This document shows, piece after piece, positions 34,947 through 47,075 of a DNA stretch of 64,000 nt. The stretch's first letter is position 1; each line of letters opens with the position of its first letter. A model generated the notes under the pieces. The model had not been told where the DNA came from. It did not search any database and saw only the letters and a list, made by a program, of their open reading frames with translations. The position numbers and the translations under genes were made by a program. The DNA is from Timema cristinae (lineage: Eukaryota > Arthropoda > Insecta > Phasmatodea > Timematidae), in the NCBI GenBank assembly GCA_039000515.1, contig JBCFYV010000100.1, positions 30,554,421 to 30,618,420 on the forward strand, given 5' to 3'.

Positions 34947-35089
34947 TAACTAACCATATAAACGGAGATGTGAATAAAAGGAGCTATACTTAGCAAAGGA
35001 CATCATAGGTTATTAATAAGATTCTAGTAGGAAGGACATTTTTAAAATATAACCCCATTTTGTGGTTAGCATTATTTTATTTTATTATT

Positions 35090-35336
35090 ATCACCGCACC
35101 ATACCACCTGTTCGGGTTATTCACATACATGATAATTACTTTAATGAAGTAGAGATGAGTACGGAAGCATTTTAGAGGTAATATAACCGCATTTTCGTGG
35201 AAGAAGAGTGGGAAATCATTTAGTAAAAATCACCCTCAGTAGAACCGACTGGGATACGAACCCCCAATATCCCCGTCATAGGCAGTCTAGTTTATTGCGA
35301 GAGTTACTCCTAGGGTTATATGTTCACCATAGTGGG
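35090..35336 (-). mobile_element. SINE family A, founder of the adjacent satellite
   Basis: Tail complement 'tcaccgcaccataccacctg', body 'gaagagtgggaaatcattta', 'ctcagtagaaccgactggga', and head complement 'ttattgcgagagttactcct' running straight into the 73-bp array. Confidence 0.85.
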
Positions 35337-36255
35337 TTGTGGCTAACATTGATCCCATTTTACTTTATTACGAGAGTTACGCCTAGGGCCATATGTTCAC
35401 CATAGTGGGTTGTGGCTAACATTGATCCCATTTTACTTTATTGCGAGAGTTACTCCTAGGGCCATATGTTCACCATAGTGGGTTGTGGCTAACATTGATC
35501 CCATTTTACTTCATTACGAGAGTTACTCCTAGGGCCATATGTTCACCATAGTGGGTTGTGGCTAACATTGATCCCATTTTACTTTATTGCGAGAGTTACT
35601 CCTAGGGCCATATGTTCACCATAGTGGGTATGGCTAACATTGATCCCATTTTACTTTATTACGAGAGTTACTCCTAGGTCCATATGTTCACCATAGTGGG
35701 TTGTGGCTAACATTGATCCCATTTTACTTTATTACGAGAGTTACTCCTAGGGCCATATGTTCACCATAGTGGGTTGTGGCTAACATTGATCCCATTTTAC
35801 TTTATTACGAGAGTTACTCCTAGGTCCATATGTTCACCATAGTGGGTTGTGGCTAACATTGATCCCATTTTACTTTATTACGAGAGTTACTCCTAGGGCC
35901 ATATGTTCACCATAGTGGGTTGTGGCTAACATTGATCCCATTTTACTTTATTACGAGAGTTACTACTAGGGCCATATGTTCACCATAGTGGGTTGTGGCT
36001 AACATTGATCCCATTTTACTTTATTACGAGAGTTACTCCTAGGGCCATATGTTCACCATAGTGGGTTGTGGCTAACATTGATCCCATTTTACTTTATAAC
36101 GAGAGTTACTCCTAGGGCCATATGTTCACCATAGTGGGTTGTGGCTAACATTGATCCCATTTTACTTTATTGTGAGAGTTACTCCTAGGGCCATATGTTC
36201 ACCATAGTGGGTTGTGGCTAACATTGATCCCATTTTACTTTATTACGAGTGTTAT
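35291..36255. repeat. 73-bp satellite containing a SINE head, about 13 units
   Basis: Each unit reads 'tttattacgagagttactcc', 'tagggccatatgttcaccat', 'agtgggttgtggctaacatt', 'gatcccattttac'. The first ~47 bp are the complement of the family A tRNA-like head; the rest is non-SINE flank. Units differ by only a few substitutions. Confidence 0.95.
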
Positions 36256-36842
36256 TTAATAGGTTTTGATAGTATCTGGGAAAAGCTACAGTTATAGATC
36301 AAACGATTCTACGTATGAATATAAGACCCCCCAACCTTAGCAGCCAGAAATAAGAATAAAAGGGTAGATAATTATATTTAAATACTTTTAATAAACATTC
36401 ACAAATAGATTAATTACAATTTAAAAAAAAAACACCTTGCTAAGTGAATGAGAGGTATGGACTCTAAAGTCCAATCATAAGGAGTATGACCCTATTCCTA
36501 CGGTCAACATGGCTGCATTAAAATAGTAGATTAAATACGTATTATTTCAATGCCCAACCAACATGGTGGTAATAAATAATGATCTTGGAAAATTCTCAAA
36601 CCAAAACAATTTATTTAAATATTTAAGTTAAATACTTAATATTTATACACCCAACATGGCGGTAATAAATTACGATTTTCAAATATTCCAGCGACGAAAT
36701 AGTGACCATTAAATATTGAATTTACTTGTAACATACAAATACCGGCTTCCAAAGAATAAGTTATCAAATTACGTAGAGGTGACCCAAGGAATACGAGTTC
36801 AAAGTTCATAATAAGTTATTATTATTATTATTATTATTATTA
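36256..36842. other. Intergenic with 'caacatggcggtaataaat' words
   Basis: Related words recur three times: 'gtcaacatggctgcattaaa', 'aaccaacatggtggtaataa', 'cccaacatggcggtaataaa'. Similar words appear at about 57510-57640, which hints at an old dispersed repeat. An (ATT)n run at 36819-36842 belongs to the next SINE. Confidence 0.4.
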
Positions 36843-37107
36843 TCACCGCGTCTTACTACCTGTTCGGGTTACACGCACTTACGCTAATGTGTAATGATAG
36901 GGTGATTATGAGATGAAATGAAGGACCTACAATTTAACGTGGAATCCGAACCACGGTGGAGGCTTGGCATTCCCCACATTCACAAGATAACTTGTCATAG
37001 GTGAAGGAAGGGTTTGGAAATCAGATAAATCTTTGCCGGGACCTAGGATTGAACCCCGGCCGCCAGCATAGAAGTCCAACACCTTACCCCTAGACCACCA
37101 GGTCACC
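36843..37107 (-). mobile_element. SINE family B, full length
   Basis: Tail and head are both present. Flanking 'cataataagtta' occurs before the (ATT)n tail and right after the head: a 12-bp target duplication. The 84-codon minus-strand frame lies in the SINE. Confidence 0.9.
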
Positions 37108-37490
37108 CATAATAAGTTAAATTCAAAAAACGATAATTTTGAACAGACGTGAGCGTCGAATGTTCCAAGAGTTTTACACATGCACCAAGTTCCCTTCCTT
37201 CATAACCACGATATATATATATCACACGTGACCCTAAAGACGAAAAGGAAACCAATAGGACAGCAAAGTTGGGTAAGCATGAAGAGAACATGACGCATGT
37301 CCAGTAAGACGAGCCTCTCTAGTCCAACTCGGCTCTCGTTTTAATCTAACGGGAACCTTAAAGTGAATAAGATGGGTCAAGTCTCTTATGGTGTTTGGAT
37401 GTAAGTACATTATTCAATCATGTATGTAGCGTACTCATATATGATGATATTAAAAAATTACTTTAGTTACACTTAAATTATTATTATTAT

Positions 37491-37664
37491 TAGCACCGCG
37501 TCTTACTACCCGTTCGGGTTATACGCACTTACTCTAATGTGTAATGGTAGGGTGATTGTGAGATGAAATGAAGGACCTATAGTTTAACGTGGAATCCGAA
37601 CCACGGTGGAGACCTGGCATTCCCCACATTCACAAGATGTCTTGTCAGAGGTGAAGGAAGGGTT
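37491..37664 (-). mobile_element. SINE family B, 5'-truncated
   Basis: Keeps the tail and 3' half of the body and stops at 'gaaggaagggtttagttacg'. Flanking 'ttagttacacttaaa' and 'ttagttacgcttaaa' mark the insertion. Confidence 0.9.
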
Positions 37665-38745
37665 TAGTTACGCTTAAAACTTTTAAAAAAGTTCCTTGCT
37701 ACTTAAATTGGATTGATAGTATACGTCTCTCATTCGGGAATCCTAGGTTCACTCCACGGCTAAGTGCATTTCAGATGCGATTTTTTTTCCGCCATTATTT
37801 TCTTGTGTTTTGTTATTCTAAGTACGTTCAAGAGTAAGGTTACTAACGACTTGTCCTAAGAAGTTTAAATGGCTAAGTATCCGAGAGGAAATCCACCCTC
37901 ATTAGTGTTGAGAGAGGATGGGAAAACCATACAGATATATTATATTTTGAGTAACCACACATCTGAGAACTGAAACTTGAAATCGGTCACTGGTGAGTAA
38001 GTATATTTAAATACTGTTATTGCCTAGACCATGTGAACACGGAAAAAAAAAACATTACTTGTGCACCCAGTTGAGATTCAAACCTAAGCTTCTCACACCT
38101 TTATCCCTCTTCTCCCCTCTCTCTCATCTAACCCTATCCAGTTTTGGTAAATTCCATCCCATTTTCTTTTTTTTTGTGTTATTTCTGTCACGTCTTTATA
38201 AGGGTGCTATATATAAATTTCTTCCCTCCCTTATCCTTCCTTAGATAAAGAATAATGAATATAGTATATGATAGAAAATAAAATGTAATCACGAATGAAA
38301 CAATTTCTTTACATTTCAAACATTTAAACTTGACAACATATAGTGACTCAAGTACCGGGGTCAAAACTACAAATACATTATTATTCCAATAACGTGGTGG
38401 GGAAACGATTCTTTTTATTGTTTATATAATTCTTTGATGATTGATGCTTCGTTATGATTTGTTTATGTGAATGTATATGTGAACATAATTATTTCTTGCC
38501 AAAATTTAAAAATTCTATACAATTCTCTACCCAAAGAGAAAGTTACTTAAGTAAAAATTAACCATTTCTTTTAAGGATACAGAGAAAATATTGGGAAAAT
38601 AATTTCATCAATTTTGGAATATTATTACCTATGAACCTATCATACGTTTTAGACCTACGTAGTTAAGTTAAAATAAAGTTGAAATTATTAAAAAAATTAA
38701 TTTAATATGAGATGGAATTTACACAGGAGTTTGGGCTTTTAAAAA
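37665..38745. other. Intergenic with worn SINE-like patches
   Basis: Weak minus-strand family A words occur near 37890-38090 ('aaatccaccctcattagtgt', 'gcacccagttgagattcaaa'). The 74-codon frame at 38020-38244 overlaps one and is not a gene. Confidence 0.4.
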
Positions 38746-39560
38746 TCTTACAAGACGACATTTACGTCAATAACCCTTACTAATATTCCCGCTATTAATA
38801 TTTTGGTGAGATACCCCACCTTAAAACGCTCGAAGCTCGGCAGTCAGGGGGGCTTCCCCCACCACGTCGGCAATTCTCGCCCGAAGCAACAAACACCCCG
38901 GTTTTCAGACGCGTTTTTTAGGTATTAAATCGAATACTGCTTACATTTCATTATCTGGGAGTTGTAGATAAACTCTTCTAGAACAAATAGCGCTTTGAAA
39001 AATCACTCTATGATAATTATCGGACGCTTCCAAGCCGTTATTTCGGGAAAACCGGTTTTTATATAATCGTAATTACAGCAAAAATTTATGATTATATTTG
39101 AACAATATTTTTATTGTAAATAGGAAAGAACAAGAGATAATTTAAGCCTCAAAACAAGTTCCTAATAAATTTACAACCCCTGTAATTAAATGTCAAAAAA
39201 TGACAGTTTTTCGCGGTTTTGATTTTTTATATTAAAAACAGTTTTGAACCGATTTCAATCAACCAGGGCTCATCTTTTTCATTTTTTAAGAGCTATCATG
39301 GAATATTTTTTGTTTTTCAAGAAAAAAAATTGTTCACACTTTAAAAGTGAAAATACCAGTTTTCGGCACTTTCATGATTTATTTTAAACGTAAAAGCTAC
39401 GAGCCGATTTAGTCCAAAGTATATACATTCAATTTCTACGATTTTTCTCCTAATTATCACGTTGAGAAAGTGGATGGTTAATTTATTTTAAGAAATGAAT
39501 GTTTTTCTGCTATTTTACCTGGCCTATTACCTCCCTTGCCATTTTCTACCGGTATCACAA
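38746..39560. other. Unclassified region with iterated 'ccgattt' phrases
   Basis: A less AT-rich block, 'cagtcaggggggcttccccc' and 'cgcccgaagcaacaaacacc', is followed by three related phrases: 'ggaaaaccggtttttatata', 'gaaccgatttcaatcaacca', 'gagccgatttagtccaaagt'. The phrasing resembles interiors of arthropod repeats, but I cannot name a family and no ORF is intact. Confidence 0.4.
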
Positions 39561-39638
39561 ACACATAGGTCTGTAGCGTCCTTGGCGTCTTAAAAGATGT
39601 GATCACCAGTGCCAAGTAAGGATTTACACCTCTAACTA

Positions 39639-40096
39639 AGGGTCCGTTCTTAAATTATGTTATTATTTGGGGGTTAAGGGGGGTTCAGTATTTTCTTAAG
39701 TTTTCTTATGAGGGGAGCGGAGAGTGGCCAGAATCAATTTTAAGTAAGTTTTTATTAGGGTTTATGGTAAAAAAAATTAAAAATAATAAATTATCATAAA
39801 ATAAATATGTATAAACTATAAAATGTTACTTATATTTTACTTATGTCGTACTACAGCTAATTTTACTGCAATTTAAATGGTCTAAAATGTCATATCACTC
39901 GCTTTGATAGCAATCTTTATGTTTTGAAATATAAAAAGATGATTAAAATAATTCTATTCACAAAATCGTAAACATTACATAAAGTAAGAGGGGTTAAGAG
40001 GAGTGTCGGAAAAACTTACGATTCCTTACGGGGGAGAAGGGTTGGGGGGTTGAAAATCATGTAAAAAATAGACCTGCGTAATTTAAGGCTGATCCT
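39639..40096. mobile_element. TA-flanked MITE, about 458 bp
   Basis: The left end is AGGGTCCGTTCTTAAATTATG-like; the complement of the right end is AGGATCAGCCTTAAATTACG. Internal G-rich 'gggggttaaggggggttcag' on the left is mirrored by C-rich sequence in the complement of the right ('caaccccccaacccttctcc'). A TA dinucleotide flanks both sides (39637-39638 and 40097-40098), fitting a Tc1/mariner-style target duplication, though TA is weak evidence in AT-rich DNA. No transposase. Confidence 0.65.
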
Positions 40097-40292
40097 TAAT
40101 ATAAAGAAATAGATAGCACACACCCCACGTGTGTAATTAGAGCACCGTCGAGGTTGTGGTGCATGTGTTTGCGGTTTATGATGTCGGCGCACACAAGGGA
40201 GTGGTTTCCAATCAGCGGGTCTGTAAACATTGCTAAGCGCGATACAGAACCAAAACCGGCTATTTATCGGATTTTGGAGCTGGATGAATTAA

Positions 40293-40535
40293 CCCGCTTC
40301 AGTGGCAGAGGGATTTAATTTATAAGACATCAATGTCGTTTAACTGGCGTGCCGATGGCAGGGAGATCAGGTTTCGAATCCTGTTCGGGTCTACTTAGGG
40401 TGTTTTTTACTAAATAATTCCTCACTCTTCCTCCAAGCAAATTAGAATATATAATTTCTAAATTTTTTTTCATCATCCCTACCTTATTATAATAATTATT
40501 TTATTATGTTTATAGCCTAAACAGATAGTAAGAAT
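40293..40535 (+). mobile_element. SINE family A copy
   Basis: Head 'cccgcttcagtggcagaggg', box B 'ggtttcgaatcctgttcggg'; worn tail 'tagcctaaacagatagtaag'. Confidence 0.75.
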
Positions 40536-41574
40536 TTTGTTAAAAATCTTGACAAAATGCTTGCAATACAATTAACGACCATTTGACAAAAACTATTTTT
40601 GTCCAAAAATATAACTCAAGTTTTACATAATTCATATATTTTATTTAACCAAATTTCTCCCTATAAAATTAGATTTGTGATAACATTGGTTATTTTTAAT
40701 TTCATATTTTTATTTGGTAAGGTTTTTGTGAACATATTTTTCTCTTAGTTAGGTGTTTTACCCAAACTCATTTTGTTCAAATCTAGATAATATTTTCAAT
40801 GCAAATGGGACAAATACTTTAGTAACAATAGTAAAATATTTATGGGTGGTTCCAATGAATAATATAAATAAAATTATTTCATTTTAATTTATTTGAGGTA
40901 TTTAATGTGCACTTTCTAAATTGACTGATTAAATCAAATTTAGAATAACTTAAATCTTGAACGAACAAGACCCAGCCCCTGGTCATTAATTCATCACTGT
41001 AAAAGGGAAAACACACATTTCACCAATGATACATTTTTCGGCCATGCCTGGAATAGAATCCGGAAACCTTATCTAATAAAATTATGGACAATGGTTTCAA
41101 ACAAACATATAAACACAATTATTTAAAATATTGGTTTAAAAAAATCTTATTGCTAATGAAAATCATTTAAAATGAAGATCTTTGTCATTTATACATGTAG
41201 GTTTAAAACTAAACTAAATAGTTTGTAAACTAGATGTATTATTTTTATGTTAAACTGTATTTAAAAGCAAAATATTTATTTATATAAACATAATCTTTTT
41301 AATGTGAGTTTGGACAAAACTGTTACTTTAAATTATTTGTTTCTTATATTGTTTATATTGTAAACATGCGTTTTGATTGAGTATTATAAATAATAGATTG
41401 TCAATACACTCAAATAAGAAAATAAATTTTTGAAATACTTTAGGTCTTCTGTGAAAAAATAAAATGATTTCTTCTGATAATTGACCATTTTAGGCAAAGC
41501 TAGTTTTGAAAAAGAGGTCCTCAATTATTAACGTTACTTATAATAAATGCTTCTATTTGGGGAGCATATATATA
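40536..41574. other. AT-rich, one SINE C remnant
   Basis: A family C remnant (minus strand) lies at about 40965-41075 ('gacccagcccctggtcatta', 'ttcggccatgcctggaatag'). The rest has no gene. Confidence 0.5.
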
Positions 41575-41815
41575 AAGCTCTAAAATTAACGATTCATATA
41601 TATATATATTAAATGAGTCGCAATTTTAGAGATTTCTTTTCTTTTATTATTTTATGCATATATATATATATTTTGCATATATATATATTTATGCATATAT
41701 AATATATTTATGCATATATATATATATTTTGCATATATATTTATGCTTATATATTTATGCATTATATATTTATGCATATATATATATTTTGCATAATTTT
41801 ATTTATATTTATGCT
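41575..41815. repeat. Degenerate 'atgcatatatata' repeat
   Basis: Irregular iterations of 'tatttatgcatatatatata' and 'ttttgcatatatatat', with a similar 'cgatt(c/t)atatatata' phrase on either side (near 41589 and 41837). Confidence 0.8.
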
Positions 41816-42493
41816 ACCCAATAGAAGGTCTAATTAACGATTTATATATATGAGAGGCGTTAATTTTAGAGATTTTCTTAAATCACAATTTCTCAGATAG
41901 CACAACATATAGTTTTAACCACTGAAAAACAATTTTATACTCGTCTTTGTTTTATTGTATCCTATTATGGTATTGTATTTTAAAATGTATTAAAAATGAT
42001 GAGGTTTCACATTTGATCTGCATTAATAATTAAAGTAAACAAAGGAAAGGCTAGTGACAACTACACTGAAATTTGTAAATTTATTGATGACAATTATTTT
42101 TATGAACTGACGTATAAATAAATGCAATAAATATATCCATCAGCTCCCATGAAATATTCTTTACTGCAATTTTCTGGGATAATATTAAAACGCTGACAAA
42201 TTGGTAGCCCCCTACAGACAAGTTCCGGGTTGAGAAATCTTACCACTGAATTTCCTCTCTCCCCTCCCCTCTCCCAACACTTTGCAGAGAGCAGCACTTT
42301 ACTTCCACAAAGTAAACACAAATCTGTAAATATAAATTTTTGATAAAAATTAGGTTATGTAAACATACATAAAGAAGATGTGATCCGGTGGATATCTAAG
42401 TTTTATTTTTATAAACTGTTTCCCTAAACGTTCCTTTGATGCAAACGTTACCCAATACCGCTCGTAAATCTAGTATTATTTGTTTTTTTTATA
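41816..42493. other. Intergenic, nothing recognised
   Basis: A pyrimidine-rich tract near 42242-42280 sits in a 73-codon minus-strand frame without motif. Confidence 0.5.
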
Positions 42494-42892
42494 TTAAGGC
42501 GGTAGTGTAGAGGACGTGAGTAAAGGTAAGGGTTTTTACAGATTTGTAGCAAAATACTTTTGAACTAAATCTATGAAATATTGATTCAAGAGAAACATAG
42601 TTTGACTATCTTCACAGTGTGATATCAACAGTTATTGAATATATATCATGGATATAGTAGCATTAGACAACAAATCTTTTAATTGAAGAGAAAATGTTAT
42701 CATTAAATTCCAGGACATCCTTAACATATATTCAAGATCTGTTGATACCGGCACGTGAAGAAAAATAAACTCTGTTTCTATTGAAACAATATTTTATTTA
42801 TCTAGGTCAAAAAAACGTTTTTATATAAAAAAAACTGCATAAACACTGACCTTGTCTCGCGTCCCCTATAACCTTACCTTAATATCTAATTT
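42494..42892. mobile_element. Hairpin element family, complete copy
   Basis: Left arm 'ttaaggcggtagtgtagagg', 'gtgatatcaacagttattga'; right arm 'attcaagatctgttgatacc', 'cttgtctcgcgtcccctata', 'accttacctta'. The arms are more diverged from each other than in unit 1 at 20143-20500, so this copy looks older. Confidence 0.75.
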
Positions 42893-43139
42893 TAAGGTAA
42901 TGAAAGCTTTATGGTAAAGTGAGAAACTGTAATGTATTTACGTATCATCAATTTATTTATCATTTGTTCCAGAAATTCAATATATATTTACAATATGTGT
43001 CTCGCAACAATATTAAATTTAATTTTTGAGTTTGACCAAAATGTTTTATTGTATTGAAAGCCGTTTTATCTACCTTCGTAGCAATCTGCATTTTTTTTTT
43101 GTCCCCACGTCTTCTACAAATTTTTTGGGTTGGATCAAT

Positions 43140-43325
43140 ATTGAATAACTACGCTAGTAAGTAAGGAAAGGTTGAGCTTAGAGGGCGTCTACCCGTATTC
43201 ACCTGGAAAAAGAGTGGAAAACATTTTATGAATAAATACTTTCAGTACACTTGACCATGATTTGAACCCCAATATTTTCATCATTGGTAGTCATGTCTAT
43301 AGCGAGAGTGACGCCTTATAACAAC
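43140..43325 (-). mobile_element. SINE family A, tail-less
   Basis: 'gaaaggttgagcttagaggg', 'ctttcagtacacttgaccat', head complement 'agcgagagtgacgccttata'. Truncated at the hAT-like junction near 43328. Confidence 0.7.
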
Positions 43326-43327
43326 CA

Positions 43328-43800
43328 GGGTTGTCCAAAGTTTTTCATAATTGGCAACAAATCTGATTATCAGTTTGCTCCATGGGCAGGTGAAGATATA
43401 TTTGATAAAACCAATATCTTAAAATAGGCCTACAAACAACAATAAATAAATAATTATTTTCAATACTTATAATAAATTGTATTTTTATTTGGTAGAATTT
43501 TTTTTTCAAATTTTACTCACAAAAATCAGTTAATTAATCTCCCAAAAATGAATTATGATAATATATGAACGCACGCATACTATCACAAAACAACTTAACA
43601 TAATAAATAAATTAATACAAACTGTTAATAATAAAACGCATGTTTAATAAAATGTAATCGTTACAATACTTATATGTATATCTCAAGCTATTTCACATCT
43701 TCCACTTAAGATTGTCTTTTAATTTTTCTCCAAGATATTGTGAGGGTCACATTTTCAGTGAGTAAGGTCCAAATTTGGTCCACGGGCAGCCATTTGTACT
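43328..43800. mobile_element. Possible hAT-like relic
   Basis: The left end 'cagggttgtccaaagttttt' and the complement of the right part ('atggctgcccgtggaccaaa', 'tttggacc') resemble hAT non-autonomous ends. It interrupts the head of a family A SINE. I could not find a clean 8-bp duplication. Confidence 0.4.
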
Positions 43801-44199
43801 ATACCGTCTAAGATCATTCGATCCTAGAAGTTGGCTATCTACATTTAATTACATTGTTGAGGTAGGGAAGAGGTATTCAGAAAGACTGTTAACTAATTTG
43901 CGCGTAGAGAGAGAAGAGAGAGAGTGGAAAACCAATAAGAAATAAATCCTTTTGTTTACCCTAATTTCTAAGTCATTAACAAACTAAACTAAATGAGCTT
44001 GACGTTTAATCTAAGTGCCCACAAATACGGATAACATAATATTTTAGTACTTTATATATGAGTCAATATATATTTATTAATGTCGTGCTTTGAAGACAAT
44101 CTGGGGTACATTGTAGAGCATAACTGCCCTTGTAGTGAGAATAAAATCACTAGCATTTCACTTAAAGACCGGATAGAAAAAAAATTCAATACTTTTTTT

Positions 44200-44432
44200 T
44201 AGCAACTGTTTGGGTTATACACTTATATACGAGTTACGCTAATGATTTAGGGATTAGATAAGTGATATTTAGAGTAAGTGAACCCGCATTTTCGTGGAGA
44301 GAGAAAGCTGAAAACCATTTTGGAAAATCACCCTCAATACACCCGACCGAGATTCTAACTTCAATCTTCCCGTAATCACAGATTAATCTACTGCGAGAGT
44401 AGCGCCTTAGACTCTGTGGCCACTTAAGTGGG
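44200..44432 (-). mobile_element. SINE family A copy
   Basis: Tail partly lost ('agcaactgtttgggttatac'), body 'cccgcattttcgtggagaga', head complement 'gcgagagtagcgccttagac', 'tctgtggccac'. Confidence 0.8.
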
Positions 44433-44775
44433 TAAAATGCATTACAAATAGATCAGTATTCGAACCATCTTAGGTCTAAATAATTGATAAATAACGCAAT
44501 TAAGTTAAAATGCCAGATTATCACGATAAAATGTATTTATTATTAAATATATTATTCAAAGTAGGAAAAGTTGTATATGAAACTCGTATCGATGGGTATG
44601 CAGACTAAATAAATTTCAGGCTCATCAAATAAAATTTAACGTGAAGGAGCAGTTGAGTATAATGTGGATTTTATTTTTTATTAAAGGAATCCAATATTTT
44701 CCGAGCTCTGCCTTCCTCATTCCTACCTAATTAGTGTAACTAAGCGCAGAGATCATGAATAACTGTTAAAAAGAT

Positions 44776-45073
44776 GTTATTATTATTATTATTATTATTA
44801 GCACCGCGTCTTACTACCCGTTCGGGTTATACGCACTTACGCTAATGTGTAATGGAAGGTGATTGTGAGATGAAATGAAGGACCTACAGTTTAATGTGGG
44901 ATCCGAACCATGGTGGAGGCCTGGCATTCCCCACATTCACAAGATGTCTTGTCAGAGGTGAAGGAAGGGTTTGGTAATCAGATAAATATGTGCCGGGACC
45001 GGGGATTGAACCCCGGACACCCAGCACATGAGTCCAACACCTGACCCACTGACCCCCATACCACCAGGTCACC
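44776..45073 (-). mobile_element. SINE family B copy
   Basis: (ATT)n, tail and full body. The head carries an internal partial duplication ('acacctgacccactgacccc'), absent from other copies. A 66-codon minus-strand frame is SINE sequence. Confidence 0.85.
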
Positions 45074-46107
45074 AACACAAACAAAAACCATACCTTTGGC
45101 AGCTGGTCTTTTCCCCCGTTCGGTAAAACACTTGATCAATAAAGATAAGTTAGTTAAAACTAAATCATACAATTTGGTTGAATTATTGCTAAAAATGTAG
45201 TTATCTTATGAAAAATGGGATTAATAGTCTATAACCGCATCACTATGGGAATAAACTTTTCCTTACAATTCATAAAGAGATTTATCTCCTTAAAAATTTT
45301 CATATGCCAAGTGATGTGTAGTTCAGATATCCAATTTAACATGTATTTTAAAATTTTATATCTTGAAGATAAATAAAACAAGCTTTATTATAATTAATTA
45401 ATTAATTTACTACTTTAACTTGATCGATTTCTCACAATATTATAAATATATTGAGTGTTTCATTGTCCATTCAAAATAATAATCACGTGAATTCACTAAT
45501 ACTTTTCAAATGTGTATTGAAATATAAAACCTATAATAGCGAATTAAATCCTGGACTTCTAGCTTAGGACATCAATGATCTAACACTTAGTCTAGATAAC
45601 TTAATGGATGGGCATTGGCTCAATTAGCCAAATATCCAGGGTTATATTCTCTTGACTATATTTTAAATGTAACTAGTTTATTATTTAGTATATATGCTGA
45701 CAATTTTAATAGGTTCTTTCCATGTTAATTCGATTATGTGCCCAGGTTTTTAAAAGTAGCTATTTTTGTTTTATAACAAGTATAATATCATAGGGAAAGT
45801 AGATTTTTTTTTTAAAGATGCATAGTTAATCAAGTTTCAAAACATGTCATGTGTGATCATGAAGGCGTTCAATAAACATAACAAAACTTGTTGAACTTTC
45901 GAAGTGAGGTGTGGCTTAGAACAACCACCTTTCAACCCGTTCCCTGAACGTTCTATCAGTGGATAGAGAAGACGATGAGTTTAAGTAAGTTTTGAATAGA
46001 AAACCCTTCATCAACTTTGTTTGATGTATTTTACCTATGGGCTAGGTAAAGTTAGGCTAGATCTAAGGCACATTAAAACCGCAGCGGTCAAAGAATTCAT
46101 CTATTTA
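45074..46107. other. Intergenic, nothing recognised
   Basis: AT-rich. No gene-like frame. Confidence 0.5.
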
Positions 46108-47075
46108 TTAGGTTAGTTCATGCCGCCCACATGAGATCTTACTACAAGGTTTGTTCGTGCTCTGACCGTCAATTCTGCCGGATGTGAGTTTAGTTCGTAT
46201 GGCGGTCGTAATAAGTCATTCCAGGTGCGAGTTTCGGTCATGAGGCGCTCATATAAATCCCGCAAAATGTGAGGTTCGATCGTGTGACATTAATACATTC
46301 TAACATATGTGAGTTTTGTTCGTCTGGCTTTCTTAAATCCTGAAAAATGCGAGGCTAGGCTGTGCAGCGTTCTTTAATCCTTCCAGATGCTAGGCTATGC
46401 AACGTTCGTAAATCCTGCTAGATGTGAGGCCAAGTTATGCAGAGTCCATAAATCCTGTCAGATGTGAGGCTAAACTATGCAGCGTCCGTAAATCCTACTA
46501 GATGTAAGGCTAGGCTATATACGCTTACATTGTCCGTAAATCTTGTCAAATGCGAGGCTAAGTTATGCAGCATTCTTAAATCCTGCCAGATGCAAGGCCA
46601 AGCTATGTATTGCCCTAAATCCTACCAGATGCAGAGCTAGGCTATGCATTGTGCGTAAATTTGCCAGATACAAAATTAGGCTATGTATTGCCCGAAAATC
46701 CTGCCAGATTTAAACCTAGGCCATGTATTATCCGTTATTCCTGCCAGATGTGAGGTTAAGATATACATTGCCTTAAATCCTGTCAGATGCAAAGCTAGGC
46801 TATGTATTGTTCGTAAATACTGTCAAATGCGAGGCCAAGCTATTCATTGCCCTAAATCCTGCCAGATGCAAAGCTAAACTACGTTTAGCCCGTAAGTTCT
46901 ACCTATCTCAAAGCTAGGCTATGGATTGTGTGTAAATCCTGTCAGATGCAAAGCTAGGTTATGCATTGTCCGTAAATCTTGCCAAATGCAAAGCTAGGTT
47001 TTATAGATCCCGTAAATCCTGCCAGATGCAAAGCTAGGTTATGTATTTCTTTAAATGCTGCCGGATTCCATATTG
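46108..47075. repeat. Degenerate 40-bp minisatellite, about 23 units
   Basis: The unit is near 'cgtaaatcctgccagatgca' then 'aagctaggctatgcattgtc'. Divergence is high, with many substitutions and small indels, in contrast to the uniform 73-bp array. The left part (46108-46320) is the most eroded. The 64-codon frame at 46683 is repeat-derived. Confidence 0.85.
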
